From contig JAUIAH010000035.1 of NCBI GenBank assembly GCA_030425385.1, positions 21,014-85,013 on the forward strand: DNA of 64,000 nt, read 5' to 3'. The notes beneath the pieces are model-generated. The model was not told where the DNA came from and did no database searches. It saw only the letters and a list, made by a program, of their open reading frames with translations. Both the position numbers and the translations under genes were made by a program. The DNA is from Verrucomicrobiia bacterium (GTDB lineage: Bacteria; Verrucomicrobiota; Verrucomicrobiia; Verrucomicrobiales; DEV007). This document shows positions 15,255 to 25,158 of the stretch, one piece after another. Numbering within the stretch: the first letter of the stretch is position 1; each line of letters begins with the position of its first letter.

Positions 15255-16769
15255 ATGAAAGTTACCCCATTGTTGCCTGCTTGTTTGTTTCTGCTAGTCT
15301 CGCTGAGCGCTGGATGGGGCCAATCGTCCCAGGTGTTCATGGACAAATTGGCCATTGATGCTCAGGACATTGATCGCCAGGGGTCGTTGCCGAATACCTT
15401 CGCGCCGGTGGTGAAGAAAGTCCTGCCAGCGGTGGTCAGCATTTCATCGGCGCGCGTGACGGAGCGCCGCAGTGATCCCGTCTGGGATGAAATCTTGCGA
15501 CGATACCTTGGCGAGGAGTATGTCCCGCAATCGCGTGTGCAGCGGCAGCGGCAGGGGCTCGGGTCTGGCGTGTTGGTAACGCGGGATGGATTCATCATCA
15601 CCAATCACCACGTGATCCAAGGGGCTAACGAAATCACTGTCACCCTACCAAAGTCCTTGGAAAGCTACGAGGCTGACCTCATCGCTGCGGATCCCTCCAC
15701 CGATGTCGCCCTTCTCAAGATCGCGGGCACTGATTTCCCCCGCGCAGTGCTTGCCGATAGTGATCTTGTGGACGTGGGCGATGTCGTCTTGGCGGTGGGC
15801 AATCCCTTTGAGCTCGATCAAACGGTCACCCAGGGAATCGTGAGCGCCAAGGGACGGAGCAACGTCGGTCCTGGCGGGCAATTCTATGGCAACTTCATTC
15901 AGACGGATGCCGCCATCAATCCGGGCAATTCTGGGGGAGCCTTGGTGGATTCGTCAGGACGCGTCATTGGGATCAACTCCATGATCTATTCGACCACGGG
16001 TGCGAGCACGGGGATCGGCTTTGCCATTCCTATCAACATGGCTCTCCGCGTGGTGCGGAATCTGTTAGACGAAGGGAAAGTGAAGCGCGGCTATCTCGGC
16101 GTGCGCCTGCAGGATCTCGATGCCACCATGGCGCGTCGTCTTGGGCGGCGTGATCTCTCGGGAGCCATCATCGCTGTCGTGGAACCTGGTTCCCCTGCGG
16201 ATCGGGCAGGTCTTCATGTGGGTGATCTCATTGTCGACTACCAAGGCCAGCGCATTCTCGATTCGACGAAGCTCCGGCTCGCTGTCAGTGGGACCTCTCC
16301 GGGCACCGAAGTCACCTTTGGCATCATCCGCGATGGTGAGTTGCTTGATGCCCCTGTCACGCTGGGAGAGATCGGCGGGTCCGATGCCTATGTGAATCCG
16401 CAAGGGTGGGCGCGGGGATCCCAGGATACGAGGGAACTGCCTGCAGAAGCCTTCGCACCGGAACCTGAGCCGGTGGCCACGCCGTTCTACCTCCGAGGCG
16501 TCGTGGCGCAAACGCTTGATGACTCACTCCGCGAACAGCTCGGACTCGACGCCGCGTATGAGGGGGCTGTCGTCGTCCAGGTGAACCCTCAGAGTCCTGC
16601 GGGGAAACGGGGACTCCAAGTAGGAGACCTCATCGTTGAGGTTGGGCGTACGCCCGTGCGCTCCACGCGTGAAGCCATGAAAGCAGGCGAAAGCTTCACG
16701 GGAGATTCTGTTGTCCTCGGCATCATTCGCCAAGGCAAAGAGCAGTTCATCCTCGTGAAGCGCGACTAG
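15255..16769 (+). CDS. Deg/HtrA-type periplasmic serine protease
   Basis: 504 residues with a signal peptide (about 1-22). The trypsin-like domain shows the full triad: His119 (ITNHHV), Asp150 (STDVALLK) and Ser226 (GNSGGAL). Two PDZ domains follow: about 275-370 (GYLGVRLQDLD, GSPADRAGLHVGDLIVDYQG) and about 410-500 (RGVVAQTLDD, SPAGKRGLQVGDLIVEVG). This is the standard Do/DegQ layout for degrading or refolding damaged envelope proteins. A long insert between PDZ1 and PDZ2 (about 375-410) is Pro/Glu-rich. Confidence 0.95.
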   Translation: MKVTPLLPACLFLLVSLSAGWGQSSQVFMDKLAIDAQDIDRQGSLPNTFAPVVKKVLPAVVSISSARVTERRSDPVWDEILRRYLGEEYVPQSRVQRQRQGLGSGVLVTRDGFIITNHHVIQGANEITVTLPKSLESYEADLIAADPSTDVALLKIAGTDFPRAVLADSDLVDVGDVVLAVGNPFELDQTVTQGIVSAKGRSNVGPGGQFYGNFIQTDAAINPGNSGGALVDSSGRVIGINSMIYSTTGASTGIGFAIPINMALRVVRNLLDEGKVKRGYLGVRLQDLDATMARRLGRRDLSGAIIAVVEPGSPADRAGLHVGDLIVDYQGQRILDSTKLRLAVSGTSPGTEVTFGIIRDGELLDAPVTLGEIGGSDAYVNPQGWARGSQDTRELPAEAFAPEPEPVATPFYLRGVVAQTLDDSLREQLGLDAAYEGAVVVQVNPQSPAGKRGLQVGDLIVEVGRTPVRSTREAMKAGESFTGDSVVLGIIRQGKEQFILVKRD

Positions 16770-16781
16770 CGCGCAGGTCAA

Positions 16782-17129
16782 TCAGTGGGCGGCGTGGGCG
16801 TCATTGCCCCCTTCACGGATGAAGTTCAGCGCACCCACGGCGCCGTAGAGCCCGAAGAAAGCCACCGTCAGGAGACCAGAGAGTTCTCCTAGTTTAGACA
16901 AGTTCGTCAGGATGCAGAATGCGGCGATCAGGATCATGAACAACCATCCGAATCGATTCGCCGCCGTCTCGCTGTAATCCCAGCAACCGATCACCACCAT
17001 GGCCGCCACGAAGAGGGCGACCGCACCCCAGAAGACCCAAGGGGTGACTTCCGAGGCAAACACCATTGCCTGGGTGAAGAAGGTGATCATTCCGGCAAAA
17101 ATAAAGAAGACAAACAAGAGGTTCTTCAT
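16782..17129 (-). CDS. Small four-helix membrane protein
   Basis: 115 residues with four membrane spans (about 3-25, 30-48, 58-78 and 83-103) and a short His-ending tail (NDAHAAH). No motif points to a function. It is convergent with the Deg protease gene (12 bp between stops), and a hairpin lies 55 bp upstream of its start that serves the neighbouring gene. Confidence 0.65.
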   Translation of the reverse strand: MKNLLFVFFIFAGMITFFTQAMVFASEVTPWVFWGAVALFVAAMVVIGCWDYSETAANRFGWLFMILIAAFCILTNLSKLGELSGLLTVAFFGLYGAVGALNFIREGGNDAHAAH

Positions 17130-17183
17130 GATGGGGCGAAACTAGCACCCGCCATCGGCCCGTCAAGCACCCCGAAACGCGAA

Positions 17184-17211
17184 AGGGCGAGCCGCCAAAG
17201 CGCCTCGCCCT
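17184..17211 (-). terminator. Hairpin downstream of the small secreted-protein gene
   Basis: AGGGCGAG and CTCGCCCT pair perfectly (8 bp) around a 12-nt loop, 30 bp past the stop of the leftward gene at 17242. Reading leftward, the stem is followed by TTTCGCG, a weak T-tract, so it is a probable terminator. Confidence 0.55.
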
Positions 17212-17241
17212 CTCGGAAATCAGTATACTGGAGAGCCGATC

Positions 17242-17544
17242 TCAGTCGCCGCGGCGACCGAACCAAGTCCATGGGCACAGGCAGCGAGCGAAGCTCCGCT
17301 CACCCGCAGCTGGTGCGGATGAACTCCTGCCGCTCGGCGACTCGGCGCGCTCGGCAATGGGGCGCAACGGCTCCAGGAGCCACAGAGGATGATTGCGCTG
17401 TTCCTCCTTGGGCAACAACGAAGCATCAGCAGCGATGCGAGTGGCTGTCCCATGCCAGGCAAAGGGACGGCTCTTGCGCCCGGCCATGGCGGGCATGAGC
17501 ATCGTGAGACAAAGAATAGTGGTCAGAAAAGTCAGTTTCTTCAT
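17242..17544 (-). CDS. Small secreted protein of unknown function
   Basis: From ATG 17544 the protein has 100 residues, beginning with a classic signal peptide (MKKLTFLTTILCLTMLMPAMA). The mature part (GRKSRPFAWHGTATRIAADA, then a Pro/Ser/Arg-rich end) shows no recognised domain. The C-terminal third (FARCLCPWTWFGRRGD) looks unusual and could follow an old frameshift. A hairpin terminator lies downstream, which supports transcription of the gene. Confidence 0.5.
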   Translation of the reverse strand: MKKLTFLTTILCLTMLMPAMAGRKSRPFAWHGTATRIAADASLLPKEEQRNHPLWLLEPLRPIAERAESPSGRSSSAPAAGERSFARCLCPWTWFGRRGD

Positions 17545-17692
17545 AGAGTTGGCGTTTCGTAGGAAATACGACCTGGAGTTCACCTCGCCCTGCCCACCTC
17601 GTCAACGGTAAACTCGGTCGTGGATGCAATCCCCGCGAGAGCCATTCCACCTTGCCATGACCAGACGACACGACACGGCACGACACGGCGGG

Positions 17693-19570
17693 CTATTCAG
17701 GGACGGTCGAGGCTTCTCCCAAGAAGAAGCTGGGGTGGGCGGGCTTGTTATAGACCACGTTCTGCCAGGCGATCCCGAGGCGATATTGGGAGTCGTGCAT
17801 CAAGGTACGCACGCGGTGCCTGCTGGGAATGGTGGTCGTGAAGACACGCAAGGCATCGCCTTGGGGCGAAGGGATGAGGATTTCCTCGCGCCAATCTCCT
17901 AACAAATCGGCGATCAGGTTGGGGCGTCGGAAACGCCGCCTCCGGTCCCGTCGCGATGGAGAACCTGTGGCTTCTGCGGAAGTGGTAAAGATGACTTCTT
18001 CTTCACCGTCCTCCCAATTCCATTTCATCACCCTGCCTCCGCGGCCTAACAACTCCCGTAACCGATCGCCGTCCCACCACAGCGCGAAGCCGATCGAGCG
18101 CGGGGCGGGACCGATGGGTTCTCCTTTGACCGTGCGCAAGCCGCCTGGTCCACCCCAGGCCTCTGCGCCGGGATGGCGGGGATCAATGTCGGCCACCAAA
18201 CCCTGACGGACATCTACTCCTGGACTGTGTGCCCAGAGGACCTCGCCGTTGCGAGCATCGTGCATCCCAGCGCCGGGCGTTTGAAACGCCACCGTCCGGC
18301 CTTCGTTCTCCGTGATGAGAAACAGTTCCTGTCCGGGGCGCTCTGGATCGAAATCACTCAGATGCATGGAATCCCCGTGCCGTCGGCCAGTCGAATAGAG
18401 GCCCTTTCCATCGTCATCCACCACCATGGCTTGATACACGATCTCATCTCTCCCATCCCTATCAATGTCTCCAACAGAAAGCGAATGCCCCCCCATGCCA
18501 GAGAAGAGTGAGGCGTCCTCGTAGGGTGGGTAACTGATCCCACTATCAAACATCCAACGTTGGCTGAGCACGCCATCACGCCAATCCCAGGCTACCATCG
18601 CAATGCGCCCATAGACCCCTCGGCACATGACCACGCTCGGCCGTTTCCCATCCAGGTAGGCCACACAGGCCAGGAAGCGGTCACAGCGATTTCCGTAAGA
18701 ATCGTTCCCGCCATTGCCACCCCGTCCACCCCAGCCATCGATGGGGTCTCTGCTAGGAAGGTAATCCACCGTCTTCAGTGCGGCGCCTGTGAGGCCATCG
18801 AAGATGGTGAAATACTCCGGTCCCTCCAGAATGCGGCCATGGCGCTTGTCGCCTTCTTCGAGAAAGCGCCAGTCTTTCTCGCCATCACCAATCACCGTTC
18901 CTTGGCCATCGGTTGTGCCATCAGCGGTCTTGCACGCGATCTCGGCTCGACCATCCCCATCCAGATCGTAAACCATGAATTGCGTGTAGTGTTCGCCCTC
19001 ACGGATATTCATGCCCAAGTCAATCCGCCAGAGATGCCTGCCATCCATCTCGTAGGCATCCAGAACAGGCCTGCCGGTCACGCCTTCATGCGAATTGTCA
19101 CGCCCCCGCGACGTCTGATGCAACACGATCTCATACTGGCCATCGCCATCAAGATCACCCACGGACGCATCGCCCGCGCGATAGTCCTCCAGGGGTTGAA
19201 TCGGGATTTCCCAATAAGGCTTCTGCCAGGGGGGCACCGTCGTTGAAAGTGCTTCCTCTTTTCCATCGACCACGGCGCGCACGGCGAAGGAGGCCTCTTT
19301 CGCGACCCGATCGGCAGCCACTCGAAAACAAGTCGCTTCCTTAAGGGGGGCCTCGGTCATCCGCATCCAGTCCGTTTCCGTGTCTTTCTGATAGACGTGA
19401 AAGGCCGCATGTTCTGAATCCGAGCCCAACCAGCGCCACGAGAGGAAGATGGATCCATCTGCTTGGGGCACCGCCACCAATCCGCGATCGAGGGCTTCTT
19501 GTTGGCGTTCCGCATTCAGGGACACTGCAGACAGGGCAAAGATCAGGGCGAGATGACGGATCGCTTTCAT
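17693..19570 (-). CDS. Rhamnogalacturonan lyase, PL11 type, secreted
   Basis: 625 residues from ATG 19570 (MKAIRHLALIFALSAVSLNA is the signal peptide). The sequence reads as a family-11 polysaccharide lyase (YesW/YesX): an N-terminal fibronectin-like strand region (about 20-125, RGLVAVPQADGSIFLSWRWL), then an eight-bladed propeller with Ca-binding DLDGDG repeats (VGDLDGDGQYEIVLHQ, VYDLDGDGRAEIACKTADG, VGDIDRDGRDEIVYQAMVVD), ending YRLGIAWQNVVYNKPAHPS. These enzymes cleave the Rha-GalUA backbone of rhamnogalacturonan-I by beta-elimination. Length fits the family. Neighbours are a secreted LamG protein and a sulfatase on the same strand. Confidence 0.92.
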   Translation of the reverse strand: MKAIRHLALIFALSAVSLNAERQQEALDRGLVAVPQADGSIFLSWRWLGSDSEHAAFHVYQKDTETDWMRMTEAPLKEATCFRVAADRVAKEASFAVRAVVDGKEEALSTTVPPWQKPYWEIPIQPLEDYRAGDASVGDLDGDGQYEIVLHQTSRGRDNSHEGVTGRPVLDAYEMDGRHLWRIDLGMNIREGEHYTQFMVYDLDGDGRAEIACKTADGTTDGQGTVIGDGEKDWRFLEEGDKRHGRILEGPEYFTIFDGLTGAALKTVDYLPSRDPIDGWGGRGGNGGNDSYGNRCDRFLACVAYLDGKRPSVVMCRGVYGRIAMVAWDWRDGVLSQRWMFDSGISYPPYEDASLFSGMGGHSLSVGDIDRDGRDEIVYQAMVVDDDGKGLYSTGRRHGDSMHLSDFDPERPGQELFLITENEGRTVAFQTPGAGMHDARNGEVLWAHSPGVDVRQGLVADIDPRHPGAEAWGGPGGLRTVKGEPIGPAPRSIGFALWWDGDRLRELLGRGGRVMKWNWEDGEEEVIFTTSAEATGSPSRRDRRRRFRRPNLIADLLGDWREEILIPSPQGDALRVFTTTIPSRHRVRTLMHDSQYRLGIAWQNVVYNKPAHPSFFLGEASTVPE

Positions 19571-19648
19571 TATCCCCTCCATAGCGTGATCCCTGGTCCC
19601 ATTCCGCAAGGTCCGATCAAATACCGGTAGCGAGTCTCCCTAACGAAA

Positions 19649-19679
19649 GCAGCCACGTGGTGGGACACCACGTGGCTGC
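19649..19679. terminator. Strong 14-bp stem-loop after the LamG giant gene
   Basis: GCAGCCACGTGGTG and CACCACGTGGCTGC pair perfectly around GGA. It lies 33 bp past the LamG stop and 79 bp upstream of the lyase start. Reading leftward the stem is followed by TTTCGTT, consistent with a factor-independent terminator that insulates the two genes. Confidence 0.8.
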
Positions 19680-19711
19680 GATCTGGGGTTTCGAAAGGTT
19701 GATGGAGAAGC

Positions 19712-22700
19712 TTACTTCACCACGCCCCGGTAGAAGCCACCGGCCGTTCCAGTACGACCGGCATCGGTGTCTTCGTAAGAGCCGGTGACATCGCTTGCGA
19801 TCACGGACCAGGTGACGAGGTCCGCAGAGAATTCGATGTCGTAGGTCGTGCCTTCGGGCAGGGAGAGCGCGATGCCCGAAGCCGTGGTAGACACGCCCGT
19901 GATCTCTGAGGTGCCGTCGCCACCGCCACCAGGATTCCCGCCACCTCCATCAGAAGTGAGGGGTTCCCCAGCGAGTCCGAGAGCATAGACTTGAGTGACG
20001 TCTGCAGCGCTGAGAGCACGGCCAAAGATGGCAACCTCGTCAAAGAGTCCGCTGAAGTTCTCGACCGCGGCACCGCCCGTATCCGGCTGTCCTCCGAGGT
20101 AGAGTGGCAGGCCATTGACTGGAGCACCCGTGATCTCGCTAGTCGCGATGACTTCGCCATTGCGATAGTAAGTCAAGGTCGTGCCAGCCTTGGTCACCAG
20201 GTTGTGTTGCCACTCGCCAACCACTAGGGCGGTGTTGTCACCAGGAGAGTTCTCGCCAGCCGCATTGAAGTGCCATTCGAACGTGGTGGGCGTGAACTTG
20301 ACGAACTCACGAGGATCGAAATCGTTGCCGTCGGGCATGTAGCGATTTCCTAGAACAATGTTGTTATTCGAGGTCTCGTTCGCATTGACCCAGAAGGACC
20401 AGGTGAAGTCATCTTCTAGACCGATGACAGGCAGCGTGCCGAGATCGATGTATGAGCCGCCACCGGACTGGTAAACCGTGCCGCGAGTGGGATCGCTGAC
20501 CCAGGCAGCATCAGGCGCGATGATCGTGCCGTCAGCACCCGTGCCACTAGCATCCCCAGCCACAGCACCAGAGCCTTCGTCGAGCGGCCAATAGCCTAGG
20601 AGTCCGTCCGCGCTAAAGGCATCCTGAACACCTGCGAGGTAGCGCGCCGCATTCACAAAAGCGGTGACGCCGTCGGCGGTGAGGTCAAATTGCCCCGCGG
20701 TCTCGATGCCATTGCCATCGGCCTCACGGCTGCCGGCGAGGAAGAGGATGCGTTTCCCGGCGGCGACGGTGCCTTCGGGCCACTCGGCAGCGATGATGTT
20801 GCCACCGTCACCGGAGGCTAACAAGGTGCCGCCATTGCCGACGGTGATGTCTGTCGTGGGAGCCGACGTGCCGCGGTCGACGGCCACATGCCACGGGCCG
20901 GTGGTGCCATCGGTGAGGGTGAGGCCTTCAAAGATGGGATGATCCGCCGCATTGGCGGTGATCGATGCTGGAGTGACGTCTTCGAGACCATCAGCATCAA
21001 ACCATCCCCAACGGTTGGCGCGGCTGAGGTAACCACTCATGAGCATGAGAGGTGCTGTGATTTCATCCCACACCGCTTGGTTGTAGTCACCACTACTCAC
21101 CTTACGGCTCACGATCACGAGATCGGCGGCATTCAAGGCATCCAGATCGGCGCCAGTAGGATCCCCCACACCGATCACGTTCGTGACTGTGTGGCCATCG
21201 CCAATGAGGAGATCTTTGAACTCTTGGCCCGCGTCCGACTCGACCCAGTCTACCCACACGATGTTGGCGGAACCACCACCGGGCTCGGGAGGCAAGATCC
21301 CTTCGGAGCCTAACAACTCCACTTCAGCAATTTGCATGCTGTTTGCGGCCACGGCATCGCGCACGGTGGGGAAGACCACTTGGTAGGAAACGTAGACCGC
21401 AGTGTTTTCAAAGGTCACTTCTTGGAAGACGTGCGTGCCATCGATGGGGATCTGACCACCAGCGTTCCGTTGATCCGGGAGGGTGAGATCGCCACTCGCG
21501 ATCATCGTGAAGGGACCGTCGGGTCCTTCCGTCGAGCCCCAAATTTCGAAACTGGCGGGGTCACGCTCAGGCGAATCATTGGCAGGATAGAAACGTGCGC
21601 CAGTGATCTTCGTTGGGCCGATAGCGGGTGTCACGATGAAGCCCGAGCCGAGATCGAGGAAGTTGAGATACTTTTGTGTCAGGTTGTTGATGGCATTCTC
21701 CACACCCTCAGCTGCGGGAGGCTCGCCTGCGTTAGCATCGTCATCGTTCTCGCCGTTCACGAGGAGAATCGCATCCTCTGGCGAAGTCACATCGGTGGGC
21801 CCATCGGCAGCGCCGCCTGACAGAACCGCACCAGGATTCTCAAAGAGAAAGGCCACTTCATTGGCGGTGATGGCCTTGGAATAGATCTGGATGTCATCCA
21901 TGGCGCCGGTGAAGCCAAAGGCACCATTGAAGGCTCCGAAGCTGAAAGGTTCCAGACCATCATCCGTGAACTCTGGCAAACCTTCCGTCGCAGCGATCTC
22001 GGCACCGTTCGCATAGAGTTTAAGCGCATTGATAGGCGTGCCGTCTTCCGAAGTGGTTTCGTACACGGCCACCACATGCGTGGGAGCATCCGCGCTGATG
22101 GGGCCATCCGTGGTCTCAAAACTGGGGGAGTCTTCGTTCCACCACTGGATGTTATTTGCGGCGAGGAAGAGACCGAAGATTGGCGTTCCCGTGCCTTTGC
22201 CGAAGAGGGTCTGCAAGGGAGCGTCCACACTATCGGGTTGGATCCACATCCCAACGGAGAAGTTGGTGAGGGCACCCACCTGCTCGAAGTTCGCATTGAG
22301 CTGGCCACCAGCGAAGCGCACGCCCGTTTCCGCATCGCCAATGAGTGAGGCTTGGGAAAGATCAGCATCGCCTTCGATGACCGCGTGGTTGTCGAAGCCG
22401 GTCACATCGGCAATGTCTGTGCCTTCCGTTTCGTTCAAACGATAGTGTGCGGTTGGACCACCGAAGTTGAAGGCCTTCGCCGTGATGGCCACGCGCCGGT
22501 TCTGATGATCGGGCACGGTGGAATCGCTCGAGATGACGAGTTCGGCATCGAAACTTCCTGTATTCCCTTGGGTATCCAGGCTGATGACGATTTCCGCCAC
22601 TTCGCCAGGACCGACTGAATCTGGGGCCGAGACCACGGTGTAGAAGCCCGCGCCAGCGCCTTCGAAGGAGGTGCCAGAGATCGAGACTGGGCCTGCCAAG

Positions 22701-23539
22701 CCGAGGTTCTTCACGAGCAAGGTGGATTCCTGTGCTCCTGGAGCGGAGTCCACCTCTCCTAAGGCAAGGCTGAACGGCGCCCACAGTTGGAGATCGGCCC
22801 AGGGACCGAGGTAATGGCTGACTGAATTAAGGAACGCGATCTGACCGATAGGCGTGAGGTTGAATTTCCCGTAGTCGATCCCAATGCCTTCATTCTCAGC
22901 CGCTTCGCGAGACCCCATCATGAACATCATGCGTGGGCCTACGGCGACCTGATTGGCTTCCCACTCAGCCGCGATGATGGCGCCTGCGGGATCCCCCGTC
23001 TTCGTGGCAATGGCCATGCCGCCGCCCGCAATGCCGTCCGTAGAGACAGAGGTGTTGCGGTCACGAGCAAAGTGCCAGGGGGCGGAAATACCGTCTTCCA
23101 AGGGGATGCCTTCGAAGATCTTGTGTGAGGGGGCATTGGCCTCGACTGTGGAAGGCACGGCATCTGCCAGTCCATTGCCATCCATCCACTGCCAACGCTC
23201 CGTGTCGTTCGTTCGCAGAATGTAAGGCGAATGTGAAATGAGCGGTGTGGTGATGTTGTCATTCCACACAAAGGTGTTGTAGGCACCGTCACCGCTGTTG
23301 ACCTTGCGGCTTACGATCACGAGATCGGCGGCATTCATCGTCGCTTGCTGATCCGCGTCTGGCGGTGCGCCAGCCACGACCATGATCTCCACGTCGTGAC
23401 CTTCCGTCTGTAACATGTCAACGAACTCTTGACCGCCTGGGCCATCCTCTTGCACCACCCAAATGATCTGGGCAGCATGAGCAACGGATAGCAGCGCGGC
23501 GGCAAGACCGGCTTTTGTAAGTGTGTGAAGTAACTTCAT
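19712..23539 (-). CDS. Giant secreted protein with duplicated ThuA-like and LamG modules
   Basis: 1275 residues from ATG 23539; MKLLHTLTKAGLAAALLSVA is the signal peptide. Module 1 (about 25-250) and module 2 (about 765-985) are diverged copies of one another, each a Rossmann/ThuA-like domain (IIWVVQEDGPGGQEFVDML versus IVWVDWVESDAGQEFKDLL, both with NAADLVIVSRKV). Each is followed by a LamG-type concanavalin-like domain (about 375-580, TAHYRLNETEGTDIAD; about 995-1190, GLLGYWPLDEGSGAVAGD). A discoidin-like stretch sits between (about 620-755). The last ~65 residues are a C-terminal beta-domain (YDIEFSADLVTWSVIAS). Probable carbohydrate-binding surface or secreted protein. Confidence 0.82.
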   Translation of the reverse strand: MKLLHTLTKAGLAAALLSVAHAAQIIWVVQEDGPGGQEFVDMLQTEGHDVEIMVVAGAPPDADQQATMNAADLVIVSRKVNSGDGAYNTFVWNDNITTPLISHSPYILRTNDTERWQWMDGNGLADAVPSTVEANAPSHKIFEGIPLEDGISAPWHFARDRNTSVSTDGIAGGGMAIATKTGDPAGAIIAAEWEANQVAVGPRMMFMMGSREAAENEGIGIDYGKFNLTPIGQIAFLNSVSHYLGPWADLQLWAPFSLALGEVDSAPGAQESTLLVKNLGLAGPVSISGTSFEGAGAGFYTVVSAPDSVGPGEVAEIVISLDTQGNTGSFDAELVISSDSTVPDHQNRRVAITAKAFNFGGPTAHYRLNETEGTDIADVTGFDNHAVIEGDADLSQASLIGDAETGVRFAGGQLNANFEQVGALTNFSVGMWIQPDSVDAPLQTLFGKGTGTPIFGLFLAANNIQWWNEDSPSFETTDGPISADAPTHVVAVYETTSEDGTPINALKLYANGAEIAATEGLPEFTDDGLEPFSFGAFNGAFGFTGAMDDIQIYSKAITANEVAFLFENPGAVLSGGAADGPTDVTSPEDAILLVNGENDDDANAGEPPAAEGVENAINNLTQKYLNFLDLGSGFIVTPAIGPTKITGARFYPANDSPERDPASFEIWGSTEGPDGPFTMIASGDLTLPDQRNAGGQIPIDGTHVFQEVTFENTAVYVSYQVVFPTVRDAVAANSMQIAEVELLGSEGILPPEPGGGSANIVWVDWVESDAGQEFKDLLIGDGHTVTNVIGVGDPTGADLDALNAADLVIVSRKVSSGDYNQAVWDEITAPLMLMSGYLSRANRWGWFDADGLEDVTPASITANAADHPIFEGLTLTDGTTGPWHVAVDRGTSAPTTDITVGNGGTLLASGDGGNIIAAEWPEGTVAAGKRILFLAGSREADGNGIETAGQFDLTADGVTAFVNAARYLAGVQDAFSADGLLGYWPLDEGSGAVAGDASGTGADGTIIAPDAAWVSDPTRGTVYQSGGGSYIDLGTLPVIGLEDDFTWSFWVNANETSNNNIVLGNRYMPDGNDFDPREFVKFTPTTFEWHFNAAGENSPGDNTALVVGEWQHNLVTKAGTTLTYYRNGEVIATSEITGAPVNGLPLYLGGQPDTGGAAVENFSGLFDEVAIFGRALSAADVTQVYALGLAGEPLTSDGGGGNPGGGGDGTSEITGVSTTASGIALSLPEGTTYDIEFSADLVTWSVIASDVTGSYEDTDAGRTGTAGGFYRGVVK

Positions 23540-23616
23540 ATGGAAACACATCTGGGGTTTCGGGAGGACGACCCTAGGAAAGTGGGCAGGCAGCGACAAG
23601 TGAAATCCACAAAACG

Positions 23617-25071
23617 CTAGCGTTTTAATTTCCGATCATGAAAGGGCACGCCTTTGGGCGGCCGTAGAGGCATGGTGAGCCCTCCGGATCCTGCCATTTC
23701 CTCAAAGAGTTGGTTTCGCATCGTTTGGATCCGATCTTGGAAAGCAGGCACATCGATCAAGTTGTGTCTTTCGTGAGGGTCTGTTTCCAAATCATAGAAG
23801 CCATTGCGATCCCAAAGGCCGTGGTAGTAGATGTATTTGTAGCGCTGGCTGCGAATCGCTAGCGTGGTCGGTTGGGCGGGGAAGTTCCATTCCCAATGAT
23901 ACTCGTAGAGGATGTGCGTGCGCCAGCCGGGCACCGCTTTCCCCTCTAACAAGGGCCAGAACGAGCGCCCGTCCATCTTGGGCGTGCTCTCAGGAGTGGT
24001 GACGCCCGCATAGTCGAGCAGGGTGGGACCCACATCGATGTTCTGAACCATGGCGTCGATCGTGGACCCTGCGGCGATGCGGCCTGGGGCGCGCGCGAGC
24101 ATGGGGACTCTGATAGAAACTTCGAATGCGTCACGCTTGTCGTAGAAACCGTGTTCGCCCAGAGCGAACCCGTTGTCGCCCATGTAGACGGTGAGGGTGT
24201 TGTCTCGGAAATCGCTTTCTTCCATGTGATCGATCACTTTGCCGACGTTCTCATCCAAGCCATGGACGGTCTCACAGAATCGCCAATAGAGATCGTCGAA
24301 GGAGGGCACGGGATCGTCATCGAAAGCGCCCGTTTCCATGTGATCGATGCCATGGATGCCGTAGCGACGCTCACGTAACCAGTTCGGCTGTGTGCGGTAG
24401 TTCTCCTCCGTAAGAGCCATCGTTTCGGGATAGGGAATGGGCTTGTCTTGATACCGTCCATGATGGCGCGGCGCGGGCGTAAAGGGGTAGTGCACGGCTT
24501 TGAACGAGAGGTAGAGAAAGAAGGGCTTGTTAGGATCGCGATGGTTCTGGAGCCAATCGATCGCCTGGCTGGCGAGGATATCAGTGGTGTAGCCTTTGAA
24601 TGATTCGCGTTTGCCGTTGATGTTGAGTTCAGGATCGAAGTAGGTGCCTTGCCCCTTGAAACTCACCCAGTGATCGAAGCCTTTCCGGGGCGCATCGTTC
24701 TCGTGACCCATGTGCCATTTCCCGACGAACGCCGTCTGATACCCGGCTGCTTGAAGGTATTCGGGAAAGAAGCGTGTGCCTTCAGGAACGGGCCGTTGAT
24801 TGTCCACCACGCGATGGCGATGCATGTATTGTCCTGTTAGGATGGAGGCGCGACTGGGCGAGCAAAGGGAGGTGCTCACAAAGGCGTTGGTAAGGTGAGC
24901 GCCTTCCGCAGCGAGGCGATCCAGGTTGGGCGTCTCCAGAAAGGCGGGTGCCTTCTCCATGAAGCCCATGAAGTCGTAGCGATGATCATCACTGAGGATG
25001 AAGACGATGTTGCGCTGCGCCTGTGCTGGAACGGTGAAGAGGAGAAGGAATAACCAGAGGATTACTTTCAT
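23617..25071 (-). CDS. Secreted S1-family sulfatase
   Basis: 484 residues from ATG 25071 with a signal peptide (MKVILWLFLLLFTVPAQA). The catalytic formylglycine precursor is Cys70 in LCSPSRASILTG. Metal ligands are visible in FILSDDHRYD (Asp28, Asp29) and MGDNGFALGEHGFYDKRD. Type-I sulfatases remove sulfate esters from glycans after Cys-to-formylglycine conversion by a maturase encoded elsewhere. It lies 77 bp upstream of the LamG giant on the same strand, and a rhamnogalacturonan lyase follows, which suggests sulfated, rhamnose-containing polysaccharide as substrate. Confidence 0.94.
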   Translation of the reverse strand: MKVILWLFLLLFTVPAQAQRNIVFILSDDHRYDFMGFMEKAPAFLETPNLDRLAAEGAHLTNAFVSTSLCSPSRASILTGQYMHRHRVVDNQRPVPEGTRFFPEYLQAAGYQTAFVGKWHMGHENDAPRKGFDHWVSFKGQGTYFDPELNINGKRESFKGYTTDILASQAIDWLQNHRDPNKPFFLYLSFKAVHYPFTPAPRHHGRYQDKPIPYPETMALTEENYRTQPNWLRERRYGIHGIDHMETGAFDDDPVPSFDDLYWRFCETVHGLDENVGKVIDHMEESDFRDNTLTVYMGDNGFALGEHGFYDKRDAFEVSIRVPMLARAPGRIAAGSTIDAMVQNIDVGPTLLDYAGVTTPESTPKMDGRSFWPLLEGKAVPGWRTHILYEYHWEWNFPAQPTTLAIRSQRYKYIYYHGLWDRNGFYDLETDPHERHNLIDVPAFQDRIQTMRNQLFEEMAGSGGLTMPLRPPKGVPFHDRKLKR

Positions 25072-25158
25072 GCCGCATGCTCTCCTCAAGCGAAGGATGA
25101 TCCAACCACAATCGCTTTCGGATTGCGCTCAGGAAACCAATCGCTAGCCTCGTCGTTC

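Noticed and set aside
20000..23500. Long plus-strand frames over the LamG gene (for example 20888-21313 and 21332-21820)
   Set aside because: They are antisense shadows of a clearly coding, domain-bearing leftward gene and lack starts or motifs.
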